Below are positions 53,760 through 62,766 of a stretch of DNA of 64,000 nucleotides, one piece after another. The notes beneath the pieces are model-generated. The model was given only the letters and a program-made list of their open reading frames with translations, had not been told where the DNA came from and searched no databases. The stretch is from Evansella clarkii (GTDB taxonomy: Bacteria; Bacillota; Bacilli; Bacillales; Salisediminibacteriaceae). The stretch covers positions 3,978,974-4,042,973 of the forward strand of contig NZ_KV917376.1 in assembly GCF_002019695.1 (NCBI RefSeq). The letters are read 5' to 3'. The position numbers and the translations under genes are program-made. The first letter of the stretch is position 1, and the number at the start of each line of letters is the position of its first letter.

Positions 53760-54359
53760 TTGAAGAAAACTTCATTAGTAACCGCCCCCATTTTAGCCGC
53801 GGGAGCTATCTTCGGTTTTAGCGGTTTGACCGCTGGAGCTGCAGGTACCTCTACTACAACTGTAGAATCAGGAGATACTTTCTGGATTATAGCACAGGAA
53901 AATAATATGACTGTCGATGAAGTGATGGAGCTGAACCATGGTCTCGATCCTTACCACCTCATCCCGGGGACAGAAATTATGCTGGATGACAGTACAGGTG
54001 GCAACGGATCAGATAGCGATTTTGATGCTGACACTCATACCGTGGAACAAGGTGAAACCTTTTTCAGCATTGCGCAGCAATACGACGGTGTCACAGCAGA
54101 TGAATTAAATAATATAAACCACGGAATTGATCCTTACGCTATTCCGGTTGGAACCGAAATCTTACTGGAGAGAATTGACGATTCCGGCGATCCTGGATAT
54201 GTCGATGGCCCAATAACCCATATGATTGAATCCGGTGAAACATTCTACAGTATCGCTCAGCAGTATGGTAGCGTGACAACCGAAGATCTGATTACAGCCA
54301 ATCCACATGAAGATCCTTACGCATTGACCGTAGGAGAAACAATCACGGTGCCAGATTAA
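53760..54359 (+). CDS. Secreted protein with three LysM domains
   Basis: 199 residues from the TTG at 53760, chosen because AAGGAGGAG lies 7 bases upstream; a longer frame to 53718 has no ribosome site. Signal peptide (KKTSLVTAPILAAGAIFGF) with cleavage near TAGAAG. Three LysM repeats follow, each with a GDTFWIIAQ or GETFYSIAQ start and a NH/NP...DPY close. LysM binds peptidoglycan. No catalytic domain, so it may be a wall-binding or cell-surface protein. Confidence 0.9.
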   Translation: MKKTSLVTAPILAAGAIFGFSGLTAGAAGTSTTTVESGDTFWIIAQENNMTVDEVMELNHGLDPYHLIPGTEIMLDDSTGGNGSDSDFDADTHTVEQGETFFSIAQQYDGVTADELNNINHGIDPYAIPVGTEILLERIDDSGDPGYVDGPITHMIESGETFYSIAQQYGSVTTEDLITANPHEDPYALTVGETITVPD

Positions 54360-54380
54360 AAATAAAGTTTAAGGCTTAAC

Positions 54381-54408
54381 GCCCCCGCTATTGGCGGGGG
54401 TTCTTTCG
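54381..54408 (+). terminator. Terminator of the LysM gene
   Basis: CCCCCGC and GCGGGGG around a short loop, followed by TTCTTTC. Confidence 0.75.
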
Positions 54409-54580
54409 GGAATAGAATCGAGTCAACATTGGCTCTCAATTCCTGAATGACACTCTTTCTGGAATCCAACTCGTTCATAACCACATCTCAATTCCTGAAT
54501 CACCCTCTTTCTGGAATTTAATCCCCTCAACACCTGCTCTCAATTCCAGAACGCGCCCCATCTCGTCTCAACACTCCGGA
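54405..54580. repeat. 52-bp tandem repeat, about three degenerate copies
   Basis: TCTCAATTCC starts at 54434, 54486 and 54538 (52-bp period), with a diverged half copy before. Within each unit AATTCC(T/A)G and CTGGAATT are complementary and can pair. Located between the LysM terminator and the BCCT gene. No coding sense. Confidence 0.75.
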
Positions 54581-54756
54581 TTTCCTGACTGGTAAAAGCC
54601 CCGCCCTAATAAAATTCCCCCGCCAATCCACGAAAACACGAGAATCCACCTCTTATTTGATATATATACTACCTTATCCCTCCACAAGAAAGCAGGATCC
54701 ACTATATTTACGCATATACAGGTATTTACTAATAGGACATTACTCTTTTTTGTGTT

Positions 54757-54811
54757 AAAATCAACGCTTGTCGTTTTTTTCGACAAAAAACTCACTTATC
54801 CTGTTGATTTT
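54757..54811. promoter_or_regulatory. Two-part hairpin upstream of the BCCT gene
   Basis: Outer arms AAAATCAAC and GTTGATTTT, inner arms TTGTCG and CGACAA. It could be a terminator of upstream transcription or part of the BCCT leader; the start codon is 83 bp further. Confidence 0.4.
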
Positions 54812-54893
54812 AATAATTTTTGAGATTGGTTCTCCGTACAGTTTCTAAAACTATAAACACAATTGGATATATAACATCTCAGGAGGATCATGA

Positions 54894-56453
54894 ATGTATT
54901 CGAAAGCAAAATTTGACTGGCCAGTAATACTCATTAGTGGAGGTTTCTTAGTTCTTTTTGTACTGGCTTCCATTATCAATGCGGATTTTGTCGGCCAGTC
55001 AGTAGATACTTTATTTAACTTATCCGCTGATTATTTCGGCCTTTTCTGGCAGCTGCTCATGCTTGTCAGTTTTATAACAGCCATTGGTATCGCTATTTCT
55101 AAATATGGGCGGATCAAATTAGGAAAGCGCGACAAACCAGAAATGAGTACCTTTAAATGGATCGCCATCATTATGTGTACATTACTTGCAGGCGGCGGTG
55201 TATTCTGGGCTGCTGCAGAACCTATGTATCACTTTATTTCCACACCGCCAATGTATCCTGATATAGAGTCTGGTACAGAGGCAGCTATTGTGCCCGCTCT
55301 TTCACAGTCCTTCATGCACTGGGGTTTTCTTGGCTGGGCTATTCTCGGGACTCTTGGTTCCATTGTAATAATGTACGCTCACTACCATAAAGGAATGCCG
55401 TTAAAACCACGGGCATTACTTTACCCTATGTTCGGGGAAAAAATTATGAAAAACAGCGCCCTCGGCACAATGGTCGATGCATTTTCTGTAATTGCTGTAG
55501 CAGCTGGTACTATTGGCCCTATCGGCTTTTTAGGCCTCCAGGCAGCCTATGGCCTAAATGCGCTGTTTAACGTTCCAAACGTATTTATGACACAGCTGCT
55601 TATCATTATCGGTTTAATTACGATTGCATCTGTTTCCGCCGTTACAGGAGTTCACAAAGGAATTCAGATATTAAGCAGGTTTAATATCATTTCTACTTTT
55701 GTACTCATTATTGCTGTCCTGATTCTGGGGCCTGGTGCTTTTATCATCGATAATTTCATTGGCAGCTATGGTGTGTATATGAGAGATTTCCTCTCAACAA
55801 GCTTATATCGCGGGGACACGGCGTGGCTCTCGTTCTGGACTGTATTTTTCTGGGGCTGGTTTATTGTTTACGGCCCAATGATGGCTATTTTTATAAGCAG
55901 AATTTCCCGGGGCCGGACAATTCGTGAATTAATTTTAGCCGTTGCAATAATCGCTCCGATCGTTACTAACTTCTGGTTCACGGTTGTCGGCGGATCAGGG
56001 ATTTACTACGAGCTGCAAAACGCAGGTTCCGTTTCTGAAGCGTTAAATACTGGAGGGATGCCTGCTGCGATGATCGCCATCGTCACTCAGCTGCCTTTAG
56101 GAACAATACTGGCATTTGCATTTCTCCTTGTAACGATTATTTTTGTCGCTACCACAAGTGATTCTATGTCATTTACTATTTCCATGGCAGTTACAGGAAG
56201 TGATAATCCATCGAGCTATTTGCGGGTGTTCTGGGCAGTTATCATGGGAGCAGTTGCTGTTGTTCTTCTCTATATTGGTGAAGGAAGTGTTGAAGCGCTC
56301 CAGTCCTTTATTGTTGTAACTGCAGTACCAGTATCATTTATATTATTGCCCCTCATCTGGCTCGCGCCAAAAGTTGTTAAGCAACTTGCTGCAGAGCAAC
56401 CTGAAAGTGAAATGGAAGATACTAAAATAGATACGAATAAAAAAGCAGTGTAA
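54894..56453 (+). CDS. BCCT-family betaine/choline/carnitine transporter
   Basis: 519 residues and 12 helices. Family marks: the WAAAEPMYHF segment, the conserved helix-8 region FFWGWFIVYGPMMAIFISRISRGRTIRELI, and FVATTSDSMSFTISM. It takes up betaine-like solutes with Na+ or H+, for osmotic protection or as nutrient. ATG follows AGGAGGATCATGA. It complements the OpuAC-like protein earlier in the window. Close to OpuD or LcoP in length, but the exact substrate is not set. Confidence 0.93.
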   Translation: MYSKAKFDWPVILISGGFLVLFVLASIINADFVGQSVDTLFNLSADYFGLFWQLLMLVSFITAIGIAISKYGRIKLGKRDKPEMSTFKWIAIIMCTLLAGGGVFWAAAEPMYHFISTPPMYPDIESGTEAAIVPALSQSFMHWGFLGWAILGTLGSIVIMYAHYHKGMPLKPRALLYPMFGEKIMKNSALGTMVDAFSVIAVAAGTIGPIGFLGLQAAYGLNALFNVPNVFMTQLLIIIGLITIASVSAVTGVHKGIQILSRFNIISTFVLIIAVLILGPGAFIIDNFIGSYGVYMRDFLSTSLYRGDTAWLSFWTVFFWGWFIVYGPMMAIFISRISRGRTIRELILAVAIIAPIVTNFWFTVVGGSGIYYELQNAGSVSEALNTGGMPAAMIAIVTQLPLGTILAFAFLLVTIIFVATTSDSMSFTISMAVTGSDNPSSYLRVFWAVIMGAVAVVLLYIGEGSVEALQSFIVVTAVPVSFILLPLIWLAPKVVKQLAAEQPESEMEDTKIDTNKKAV

Positions 56454-56460
56454 ATTTAAA

Positions 56461-56503
56461 GCGCCTGGCACCGGAAGAAATTCCGTGAGCAGGCGCCTTT
56501 TTT
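56461..56503 (+). terminator. Terminator of the BCCT gene
   Basis: GCGCCTG...CGGAA and TTCCG...CAGGCGC form a two-part stem, then CTTTTTT. It contains the GCCTGGCACC core seen in the palindromic elements. Confidence 0.85.
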
Positions 56504-56676
56504 ATTTACTCAGTTCATTGAAAATAATCCATAATACAAAAAATGCGGGGTAATGTTAAAACTCTTTTTTTACCTAGTATATAAGCTCATTTTATAAAAC
56601 CGCGGCCGCCTTGTGCTATAATAGTCAAGCATTATCCTGAAAATAGCCAGAGACCGTAAACATAAGGAGTTTAAAT

Positions 56677-57057
56677 ATGGCAGTTGATACTTTACGAAAA
56701 GAAGTAAAAGAAAAACTTGTAAATGGTGACTTCCATTGTGAGAAGGAATTAACCTTATCTATTATCAGCGGTAAATGGAAGGTTGTTATTTTGTGGCATC
56801 TGGGTGTAGAGGGACCTCACCGTTTTAGTGAGCTGCAAAAACTGTTTCCAAAAATCTCTCATAAAACACTTGCCAATCAATTACGGGAACTGATGGAAGA
56901 CGGGATCATTCACAGAGAAGTATATCCTGAAATGCCTCCAAAGGTTGTCTACTCCATGACTGACCTGGGGATGACACTTCTGCCCATTGTAGAAATGATG
57001 TATGAATGGGGTAAAAACCGTATTGAACAAATGAAAGAAATGGATATTATAAAGTGA
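56677..57057 (+). CDS. HxlR-family transcriptional regulator
   Basis: 126 residues. [78 protein letters not shown] is the HxlR winged helix, with the N-terminal cysteine (HCEKE) that senses thiol-reactive aldehydes or quinones in HypR/QorR-type members. AAGGAGTTTAAAT precedes the ATG. It may control the convergent SDR gene, but this is only a guess from position. Confidence 0.9.
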   Translation: MAVDTLRKEVKEKLVNGDFHCEKELTLSIISGKWKVVILWHLGVEGPHRFSELQKLFPKISHKTLANQLRELMEDGIIHREVYPEMPPKVVYSMTDLGMTLLPIVEMMYEWGKNRIEQMKEMDIIK

Positions 57058-57059
57058 AC

Positions 57060-57210
57060 CTTCAATCAGTGGGAGGGGGGTATTTAACCCCCACTGATTG
57101 TTAGTTGAACCAATCGGGATGTTAGCGTCCGTTATCTCCCGCCTAAACCTCTTCGCTTCCACTCCTGTTTTGAGGCAGGAGTTTTACGGACGGTTACATC
57201 GGGATAAATG
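57060..57210. mobile_element. Structured remnant, possibly of an IS200/IS605-type end
   Basis: Begins with a hairpin AATCAGTGGG/CCCCACTGATT, then ATCGGGATGTTAGCGTCCGT, a second hairpin ACTCCTG/CAGGAGT, and ACGGACGGTTACATCGGGAT. The GTCCGT and ACGGAC parts pair over the whole stretch. This layout resembles subterminal hairpins of IS200/IS605-group elements. No tnpA or tnpB is present. Tentative. Confidence 0.35.
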
Positions 57211-57220
57211 AAGGAAAAAA

Positions 57221-57256
57221 GGGTGAATCTGAAGACTAAACAGATCACCCTTTTTC
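57221..57256. terminator. Bidirectional terminator
   Basis: GGGTGAATCTG and CAGATCACCC (one bulge) with A tracts and T tracts on either side, after the SDR gene. Confidence 0.8.
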
Positions 57257-57267
57257 TAATTTTTTTC

Positions 57268-57987
57268 TTATGGATTTGTAGACCATAATCCTGCTGATTT
57301 GATGAACACACGAGGATGGAGCTTCAGCTGGGAAACAATAAATTCGGCTAAATCCTCCGGCTGCATCACTTTTTCCGGATTTCCGTCTGTCAGATTCTCT
57401 TTATATGCCAGCTCTGTAGCAACAGTACTTGGAGTTAAAGCAGTAACACGGATGTTGTGCTTTCTGACTTCCATTGCCAGTGACTCAGTTAAACCAAGAA
57501 GGCCGAATTTAGATGCGCTGTAGGCGCTTGTAACAGGAGCACCTTTTTGGCCGGCAGTGGATGAAACATTAATGATATCTCCGCCATTATTATCAATAAG
57601 CTGAGGAAGAACTGTTCTTGTTACGTAATAAGCACCCATTAAGTTAACGTCGATCATATTTTTCCATTCTTCAGGTGAAAGCTCGAGGAAACCTCCGAAT
57701 TTTCCGGTTCCTGCATTATTAATTAATATATCAAAGGAGCCCAGTTCCTCTGTGAGTGAATCAACAGCCTTCTCCACTTCCTCAAGGTTAGAAACATCAG
57801 CTGCAGCGTATGCCACTTTTACACCATGCTGTTCAATCTCAGCCGCAACATTTTTCAAATCAGCCTCTGTTCTGGCAAATAGGCCAATGTTTACTCCTTC
57901 CTTTGCAAGAGCAATAGCAGCCGCTTTTCCGATTCCTTTACCGCTGCCGGTAATCAGAGCCGTTTTCCCATTAATTGATTGTCCCAT
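57268..57987 (-). CDS. Short-chain dehydrogenase/reductase, FabG-like
   Basis: 239 residues. NADP motif [14 protein letters not shown] (LINNAGTG), catalytic Ser in INVSSTAG and YxxxK in YSASK; all intact. The family of 3-ketoacyl-ACP-reductase-like SDRs in Bacillus has many members that reduce various carbonyls. ATG at 57987 follows AAGAGGTAATTTC. Monocistronic. Confidence 0.92.
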   Translation of the reverse strand: MGQSINGKTALITGSGKGIGKAAAIALAKEGVNIGLFARTEADLKNVAAEIEQHGVKVAYAAADVSNLEEVEKAVDSLTEELGSFDILINNAGTGKFGGFLELSPEEWKNMIDVNLMGAYYVTRTVLPQLIDNNGGDIINVSSTAGQKGAPVTSAYSASKFGLLGLTESLAMEVRKHNIRVTALTPSTVATELAYKENLTDGNPEKVMQPEDLAEFIVSQLKLHPRVFIKSAGLWSTNP

Positions 57988-58261
57988 ATGAAATTACCTC
58001 TTTTCTTAAATAAAAATGCCTGTTTATTGTTCGCATTTATAATTGTACAGAGGTGCTGCCCACATGTGAAGAATGCACATTTTTTTCCGCAGGTTACCTA
58101 AAGGTAACTATTGATGATCGGCAATTACTCCGGTAGGGATAGTTCCGCTTGAAAAAACAACATCCTTACCCTTTCTAACTTGATTCTTACTATGCCGCAG
58201 AACTAATGCGACATCATTAAAAAGACCCGCCAGATGTGAATCTGCCAGATCGATTTTATTA

Positions 58262-58621
58262 TTATTCACTTGTAAACTCCCCTATAGTTTCCTTGTCGTC
58301 CCCAATCGTGTATACAGTAAATGTTACCTTAGTCCCTTCCTCAATTACACTATCCTTCAGTTGATTTTTTGCATCCTCTGACAACCGGTAAACTTTATCC
58401 ACGCCATTAACAGTAATTATAATCTCATCTTCGGACTCGATACTTTTTACGGTACCGGAAACTTCTGGTGGTTCCTCTCCGGCAAGCATGATACCACTGG
58501 CATTTCCACCGGATTCAGACTCTCCTTGATCATTTTCGTTATCTGCAGAAGCACATCCACCTAAAACCGCCAGAATAAAAATAATAGTAAGAGTCATTGC
58601 AAGCCATCTTTTGCTTAACAT
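58262..58621 (-). CDS. Small lipoprotein, unknown
   Basis: 119 residues from the ATG at 58621, chosen because GGGAGGAAGG is well spaced; a longer frame to 58660 lacks a site. Signal peptide with lipobox LGGC. After an acidic linker, the folded part (SGTVKSIESEDEIIITVNGVDKVYRLSEDAKNQLKDSVIEEGTKVTFTVY) looks like a small OB or beta-barrel fold. Probably surface-anchored. It follows the frameshifted lipoprotein gene by about 50 bp. Confidence 0.75.
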   Translation of the reverse strand: MLSKRWLAMTLTIIFILAVLGGCASADNENDQGESESGGNASGIMLAGEEPPEVSGTVKSIESEDEIIITVNGVDKVYRLSEDAKNQLKDSVIEEGTKVTFTVYTIGDDKETIGEFTSE

Positions 58622-58670
58622 ATTTCCTTCCTCCCGCAAGTAATAATTTTTTTCATGCAAAAAGCTATGT

Positions 58671-59169
58671 CTAATCCCCTATAACTTCCAGCGCAAAGTT
58701 ATAGAATGCATCACCGTTTGATACATTTTCCCTTTCTTCGTCCATCCACCACACACCATAAGAGTAGTAATAGGTCCCGCTTTTTTCAGGCGCTTTGAAT
58801 ACGTTACTTTCTGTCTTCACCTCTTCCTCTCTTCCATCCTCAGTAAGCTGCATAAGATGGAATTCATTTGGTTCTGGTATATAGCTTATAACAAATTTAA
58901 TTTCTTCCCCTGGTCTGGTTTCTATCGGTGCCTCCCCTTTCAGCAGCTCCACAGGACCAGCTGTATCAACACACTCGCCTGTGTTTTTATACGACCAGCA
59001 GTACGTACCTAATACGGTGGGATATACCTCACCATCAATTTCAATTTGAGCCTCCGGCGGGTGTGGAAATTGCATGTTCTCCATGTGATTTTCCAGCTTC
59101 TGATTCAACGGCCGAACAGCTGGCCAAAACAAAAACAAAAGACAGTAATATTAAATGCCATATTCTCAT
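58671..59169 (-). pseudogene. Lipoprotein gene, frameshifted after the signal peptide
   Basis: The ATG at 59169 with GGAGGGCTGAAA upstream gives MRIWHLILLSFVFVLASC, a clear lipoprotein signal (lipobox LASC), then SAVESEAGKSHGEH in a frame that soon stops. The body of the protein (MENMQFPHPPEAQIEIDGEV ... WWMDEERENVSNGDAFYNFALEVIGD) is in the next frame. Removing one A in the run GGAAAATC near 59090 joins them. So one base is extra: real decay or sequence error. The body has TYCWSY and a beta-rich pattern; family unknown. Confidence 0.7.
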
Positions 59170-59492
59170 TTTCAGCCCTCCTGCTGTATAAGACGGCTAA
59201 AAATGGAAAGTAGTTTCTCAAGAAAAAATTATATTTTGTAACACGCTCATCTATTTTATTAAAAAGATATATAACTGAATCATTTCATAATTCAAGTTTT
59301 CAAATCCTATATATGAAATTCATCCAACTGTAATTTTTATAACAATTCACCCAATTATAACCAGAAAAGTGTTAAACTGATAGAGTAAATCATATAAAAC
59401 TTAGTATACGAAAAGGAGGGCAATACAGAATATTGGGAACCTTTCTCGGTCTCCCTCGTAAGTATACTAACTAAGAAAATGGGGGGAATTAT
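59170..59492. other. Intergenic region upstream of the flotillin gene
   Basis: Holds an inverted repeat: TTAGTATAC (59401-59409) and GTATACTAA (59463-59471), with inner GGAGGG and CCCTC segments. It may form a long-range hairpin in the flotillin mRNA leader. No ORF and no known riboswitch recognised. Confidence 0.4.
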
Positions 59493-61070
59493 ATGTTTGG
59501 CGCATTAGGCGTATTTTCGATTGTAATTGTGTTAATTATTCTTGCTGCGTTTGTAGGTTTACTTTACTTTTTCTGGTACAAATTCAGGTACAAAACTGCC
59601 AGATCGAACCAGGCGTTAATTATTGCAGGACCTAAGCTTGGCGATCCGGAAAAAGAAACGAATATTTTTACCGATAATGAAGGCCGTTCCATTAAAATCA
59701 TCCGAGGCGGCGGGCATCTGCTGAAGTTACACCAGACCGCCACACCAGTTGACTTAACTTCATTTCAGCTGAAACTGAGAACGCCACGGGTTTTTACAAA
59801 TGGCGGTGTGCCAATTGTCGCTGATGCTGTTGCCATGGTTACAGTATCAGAAACATTAAAAGGAATCGCTATATACGCAGAGCAGTTTCTTGGAAAAAAA
59901 CAAAGTGAAATTGAAGAAGAAATCGGCGAGGTTTTAAACGCAAACCTCCGGGCTATTTTATCTAAGATGACAGTTGAAGAAATTAACGCGGACAGAGAGA
60001 AGTTTAACGAGGATGTACGTTATGTTGCCCAGACTCAGCTTGATTCTATGGGCTTTAAAATTACTTCTCTTGGTTTGACAGATCTGTCAGATGCAGATAA
60101 AGAGAATGGCTACCTTGAAAACTTAGGCCGTCCGCAAATTGCAAAAGTACGTAAAGAAGCGGAACTGGCGGAATCTGACAGCGAGAGAGAAACACGCATA
60201 CATAGAGCCAACAACGATAAAGAAGCTAAGGAACAGGAATACCAGCGCCAGATTGAGATTGCGGAAGCGCTTAAAGAGAAGGACCTGAAAGACGCGGCAA
60301 TCAAAGAACAGACAGAACGGGCGAGAGCTAAGTCCGAACAGTCGTATGAGCTGGAAAGAACAAGGCTTAATAAACAAGTGCAGGAAGAACAACTGAAACT
60401 CAATGCCCAAAAAACAGAAGAAGAACTTCGTATTAAACATATTGAGCGTGAACGTGCTGTTAAACTCGAAGAAGAAGAAGCGAAAGTTCGTAAGGCTAAG
60501 GCTGACGCTGATTTCTATGAAACTACGAGAAAGGCAGAAGCAGAAGCGGAAAAAGCCCGTATCGACGGGGAAACTCAGGCTAAGATTGAACGTGACCGGG
60601 GTCTTGCCGAAGCAGATGTTATTCGTGAGAAAGGTCAGGCGGAAGCGGAAGCTAAACGTCTTCTTGCAGAAGCGATTGCCCAGCACGGCGAAGTTGTCAT
60701 TGTTGAGAAACTTATCGAAATGCTTCCTCTCTATGCAAAAGAAATCGCGGCACCTCTATCCAATATCGACTCTGTGAAAATTATTGATACAGGAAACGGT
60801 AATGGAACCGCCGCTTACGGCAAATCTATCACAAACACGATGACCCAGATTCAGGAACCGTTAAAGGAACTAACAGGACTGGATGTCTCACAGCTGTTAA
60901 CCGACCTGGTTAACCGAGGCAATACTCATACAGTTGTCCGTTCGGAAGAAGCCGGCGCTAAGCAATCCGGCAGTGACAATGCTGGAAATATTAATGACGG
61001 ATCCCGGACCGGCCTCGGTAACACCAACGGGTCAGGCAGCACTCCTCAGAGAGATGGGGAATCGGAATAA
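59493..61070 (+). CDS. floT: Flotillin-like membrane scaffold protein
   Basis: 525 residues. One N-terminal membrane segment (IVIVLIILAAFVGLLYFFW), then the SPFH/PHB domain (residues about 30-200), a long E/A/K-rich coiled coil (about 210-400, AEAEKARIDGETQAKIERDRG), and a flexible Gly/Asn/Ser tail. This is the FloT/YuaG layout; flotillins organise membrane lipid domains and influence protein secretion and signalling. The usual NfeD-family partner is not next to it. GGGGGAATT precedes the ATG. Confidence 0.94.
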   Translation: MFGALGVFSIVIVLIILAAFVGLLYFFWYKFRYKTARSNQALIIAGPKLGDPEKETNIFTDNEGRSIKIIRGGGHLLKLHQTATPVDLTSFQLKLRTPRVFTNGGVPIVADAVAMVTVSETLKGIAIYAEQFLGKKQSEIEEEIGEVLNANLRAILSKMTVEEINADREKFNEDVRYVAQTQLDSMGFKITSLGLTDLSDADKENGYLENLGRPQIAKVRKEAELAESDSERETRIHRANNDKEAKEQEYQRQIEIAEALKEKDLKDAAIKEQTERARAKSEQSYELERTRLNKQVQEEQLKLNAQKTEEELRIKHIERERAVKLEEEEAKVRKAKADADFYETTRKAEAEAEKARIDGETQAKIERDRGLAEADVIREKGQAEAEAKRLLAEAIAQHGEVVIVEKLIEMLPLYAKEIAAPLSNIDSVKIIDTGNGNGTAAYGKSITNTMTQIQEPLKELTGLDVSQLLTDLVNRGNTHTVVRSEEAGAKQSGSDNAGNINDGSRTGLGNTNGSGSTPQRDGESE

Positions 61071-61092
61071 CCGCTATGAAATATACGTAAAA

Positions 61093-61126
61093 AAGCCGGG
61101 AATTTTTATTTCCTGGCTTTTTTTCA
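61093..61126 (+). terminator. Terminator of floT
   Basis: AAGCCGGGAA and TTCCTGGCTT (one G-T pair) with a T-rich loop, then TTTTTT. Confidence 0.85.
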
Positions 61127-61165
61127 GTGTTTAATCTTGAGGTCGCAGTATTGGCGTTTCTGCTT

Positions 61166-61228
61166 TTTCAAGAATTGGGTAACCGATTTCGAGAATGGAC
61201 CATGCCTTTTCGAGAATAAAACTTCGAT
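61166..61228. repeat. Three-copy 21-bp array (TTTCGAGAAT core)
   Basis: TTTCAAGAAT, TTTCGAGAAT and TTTCGAGAAT start at 61166, 61187 and 61208, exactly 21 bp apart with unrelated 11-bp spacers. Same period and build as the array at 40765-40869 but a different core. Confidence 0.75.
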
Positions 61229-61261
61229 ACGGGAATTAGCCCCTCAATATTACATGCAAAC

Positions 61262-61450
61262 TTATACAAAATAATTTACAAGCGGAATGACGACCAGCAC
61301 AACAACGGCACACTGAACTAATGAAATGATAATATCTCTTTTCCAGGTACTTTTCCTCCGGTAGCCATGTAATAATCTTTGAAAAAACAAAAACAGACCC
61401 CATGTGGATAAAAAAGCTAAAATATAATAAACAATTTCTAGAAAAGTCAT
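61262..61450 (-). CDS. Small two-helix membrane protein, unknown
   Basis: 62 residues: helices at about 4-25 and 40-60 with a basic loop between (HGYRRKSTWKRD). GATAAGGAGAACGAAG lies before the ATG at 61450. No family recognised. Confidence 0.6.
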   Translation of the reverse strand: MTFLEIVYYILAFLSTWGLFLFFQRLLHGYRRKSTWKRDIIISLVQCAVVVLVVIPLVNYFV

Positions 61451-61526
61451 CTTCGTTCTCCTTATCTGTCAATATTATAATATTAGTCCTTAGTCAGGGG
61501 CCTGGTATTGTTAGGGAACTCCCTGC

Positions 61527-62015
61527 TTATTCATATCCCCCTTCAGGTTCAGGAAGTGCCTGGTATTCTTCCCGTGTCCTTATGGTCTCTGCGTGCAGCT
61601 CCTCCATAAATCTCTCCCAGCGGTTAATAGCTCTCGTTTCACAGGCACTGTTCCATCTGAGATGATATTCCTCCCCCGCTGCTGTCATCTGAAGTACATA
61701 CCTGTTGTGCGGCTCCTGACAAGTGGTCCCCCCTTCTTCTTCCGGCAGGCTTAATACGTCTAAATTTCTGAACTCATCATATATATTTTTCTTCTCTTCT
61801 TCAGAAAGCACAAACTCAATCGTTTCATTTTCGGCGATTATCATATCTTTTGTGTACGTATTTTCATAAGTATTAAGCTCGTTAGCTGCTGCAATGCCAT
61901 ACTTCAGGGAAAAATTAAAGTCGCCAGGTTTCTCTTTAGGCAGCGCTTGACTTGTAGTGTTGCAGCCACTGTTAAAAATGCTGAACAGTAAAATGATAAA
62001 GAACAGTTTTTTCAT
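61527..62015 (-). CDS. Lipoprotein, unknown function
   Basis: 162 residues from the ATG at 62015 (GTGGGGAAAAAT upstream). Signal peptide MKKLFFIILLFSIFNSGC with lipobox NSGC. The mature part is acidic and includes CQEPHNRYVLQMTAAGEEYHLRWNSAC, two cysteines likely joined by a disulfide, and an NRWERFMEELHAETI helix. Probably surface-anchored. It follows a small membrane protein gene. No family recognised. Confidence 0.8.
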   Translation of the reverse strand: MKKLFFIILLFSIFNSGCNTTSQALPKEKPGDFNFSLKYGIAAANELNTYENTYTKDMIIAENETIEFVLSEEEKKNIYDEFRNLDVLSLPEEEGGTTCQEPHNRYVLQMTAAGEEYHLRWNSACETRAINRWERFMEELHAETIRTREEYQALPEPEGGYE

Positions 62016-62033
62016 ATTTTTCCCCACCATGTA

Positions 62034-62255
62034 TTATTTGTTCTCACGTCTTGCCTGCTGCTTTCGGTTATAAATATCTTTTTTCAGAAATTTAAAAAGT
62101 TCCGGGATACCGTAAAAAACAGTAATACCAATAATAAAAGAAAGAAATATCTCCGCACTTATCACATTTGTAAGATAAAGAGTGACAAAACTAATTAAAA
62201 CTATTATCCTCCAGTAAAATAACCATCTTATTTTGTAACCCCCAATTAAAGACAA
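62034..62255 (-). CDS. Small membrane protein, unknown
   Basis: 73 residues, two helices (about 10-28 and 33-50) and a basic tail (KKDIYNRKQQARRENK). The only start is TTG at 62255 without a clear ribosome site, so the 5' end is uncertain. It precedes the lipoprotein by about 20 bp and is probably in the same operon. Confidence 0.5.
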   Translation of the reverse strand: MSLIGGYKIRWLFYWRIIVLISFVTLYLTNVISAEIFLSFIIGITVFYGIPELFKFLKKDIYNRKQQARRENK

Positions 62256-62481
62256 GCAGACTTGATGTATAGTTAAATACCGCTGTCCACTTTAATATTA
62301 ACATAAATTTACATATAGTTATCTGAAATTTCCAGCAAATTGCTAAAAGATTTGTGAAAGAAGATTAACATCTATCAGAATATTATATGGTATAATTTGG
62401 ATTATCAGAGGTTACAAAGTAACAGTCACAAAAATATGTGTAGAAGCTAAGGTGACTTTACATTTAGGGGGAAGTTCAGTG

Positions 62482-62673
62482 GTGACAGAGTTTAACTTAA
62501 TCGATATTATCTATCAGGTATTTGCTTTAATTATTCCTGTGTCTATTATTATTTTAATTATTTATTTTGTACGTTCAACAAGGAAGAAAAGTGAACAGTT
62601 GAAAAAAATTGAACAGAAGATAAATGATTTAGATAAAAAAGTAAACTCACTTTCAGCAAACGATGAGCGCTAA
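62482..62673 (+). CDS. DUF4083-like small membrane protein
   Basis: 63 residues from the GTG at 62482 (AGGGGGAAG 7 bases upstream; GTG at 62479 also possible). One helix (about 11-31) followed by RSTRKKSEQLKKIEQKINDLDKKV, a basic then coiled-coil tail. This is like the DUF4083 family of Bacilli; the name is from memory. A TATAAT box lies at 62391-62396 and a good terminator follows. Confidence 0.65.
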   Translation: MTEFNLIDIIYQVFALIIPVSIIILIIYFVRSTRKKSEQLKKIEQKINDLDKKVNSLSANDER

Positions 62674-62692
62674 GTGGCAAGTAGATAGAAAG

Positions 62693-62724
62693 ATTGGGAC
62701 TCCCTCATTTCCAGGAGTCCCAAT
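62693..62724 (+). terminator. Terminator of the DUF4083-like gene
   Basis: ATTGGGACTCC and GGAGTCCCAAT, perfect 11-bp stem, 10-base loop. Confidence 0.75.
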
Positions 62725-62766
62725 TAATTAACGCTAACCGTTTGTATTTTTTTTAATATTCCCCTT

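Noticed and set aside
54568-54795. 75-codon minus-strand frame
   Set aside because: Overlaps repeats and the AT-rich BCCT leader, has no ribosome site and no protein-like pattern.
60123-60686. Long minus-strand frame inside floT
   Set aside because: A shadow of the repetitive coiled-coil codons of floT; low-complexity Phe/Leu/Ser translation and no start site.
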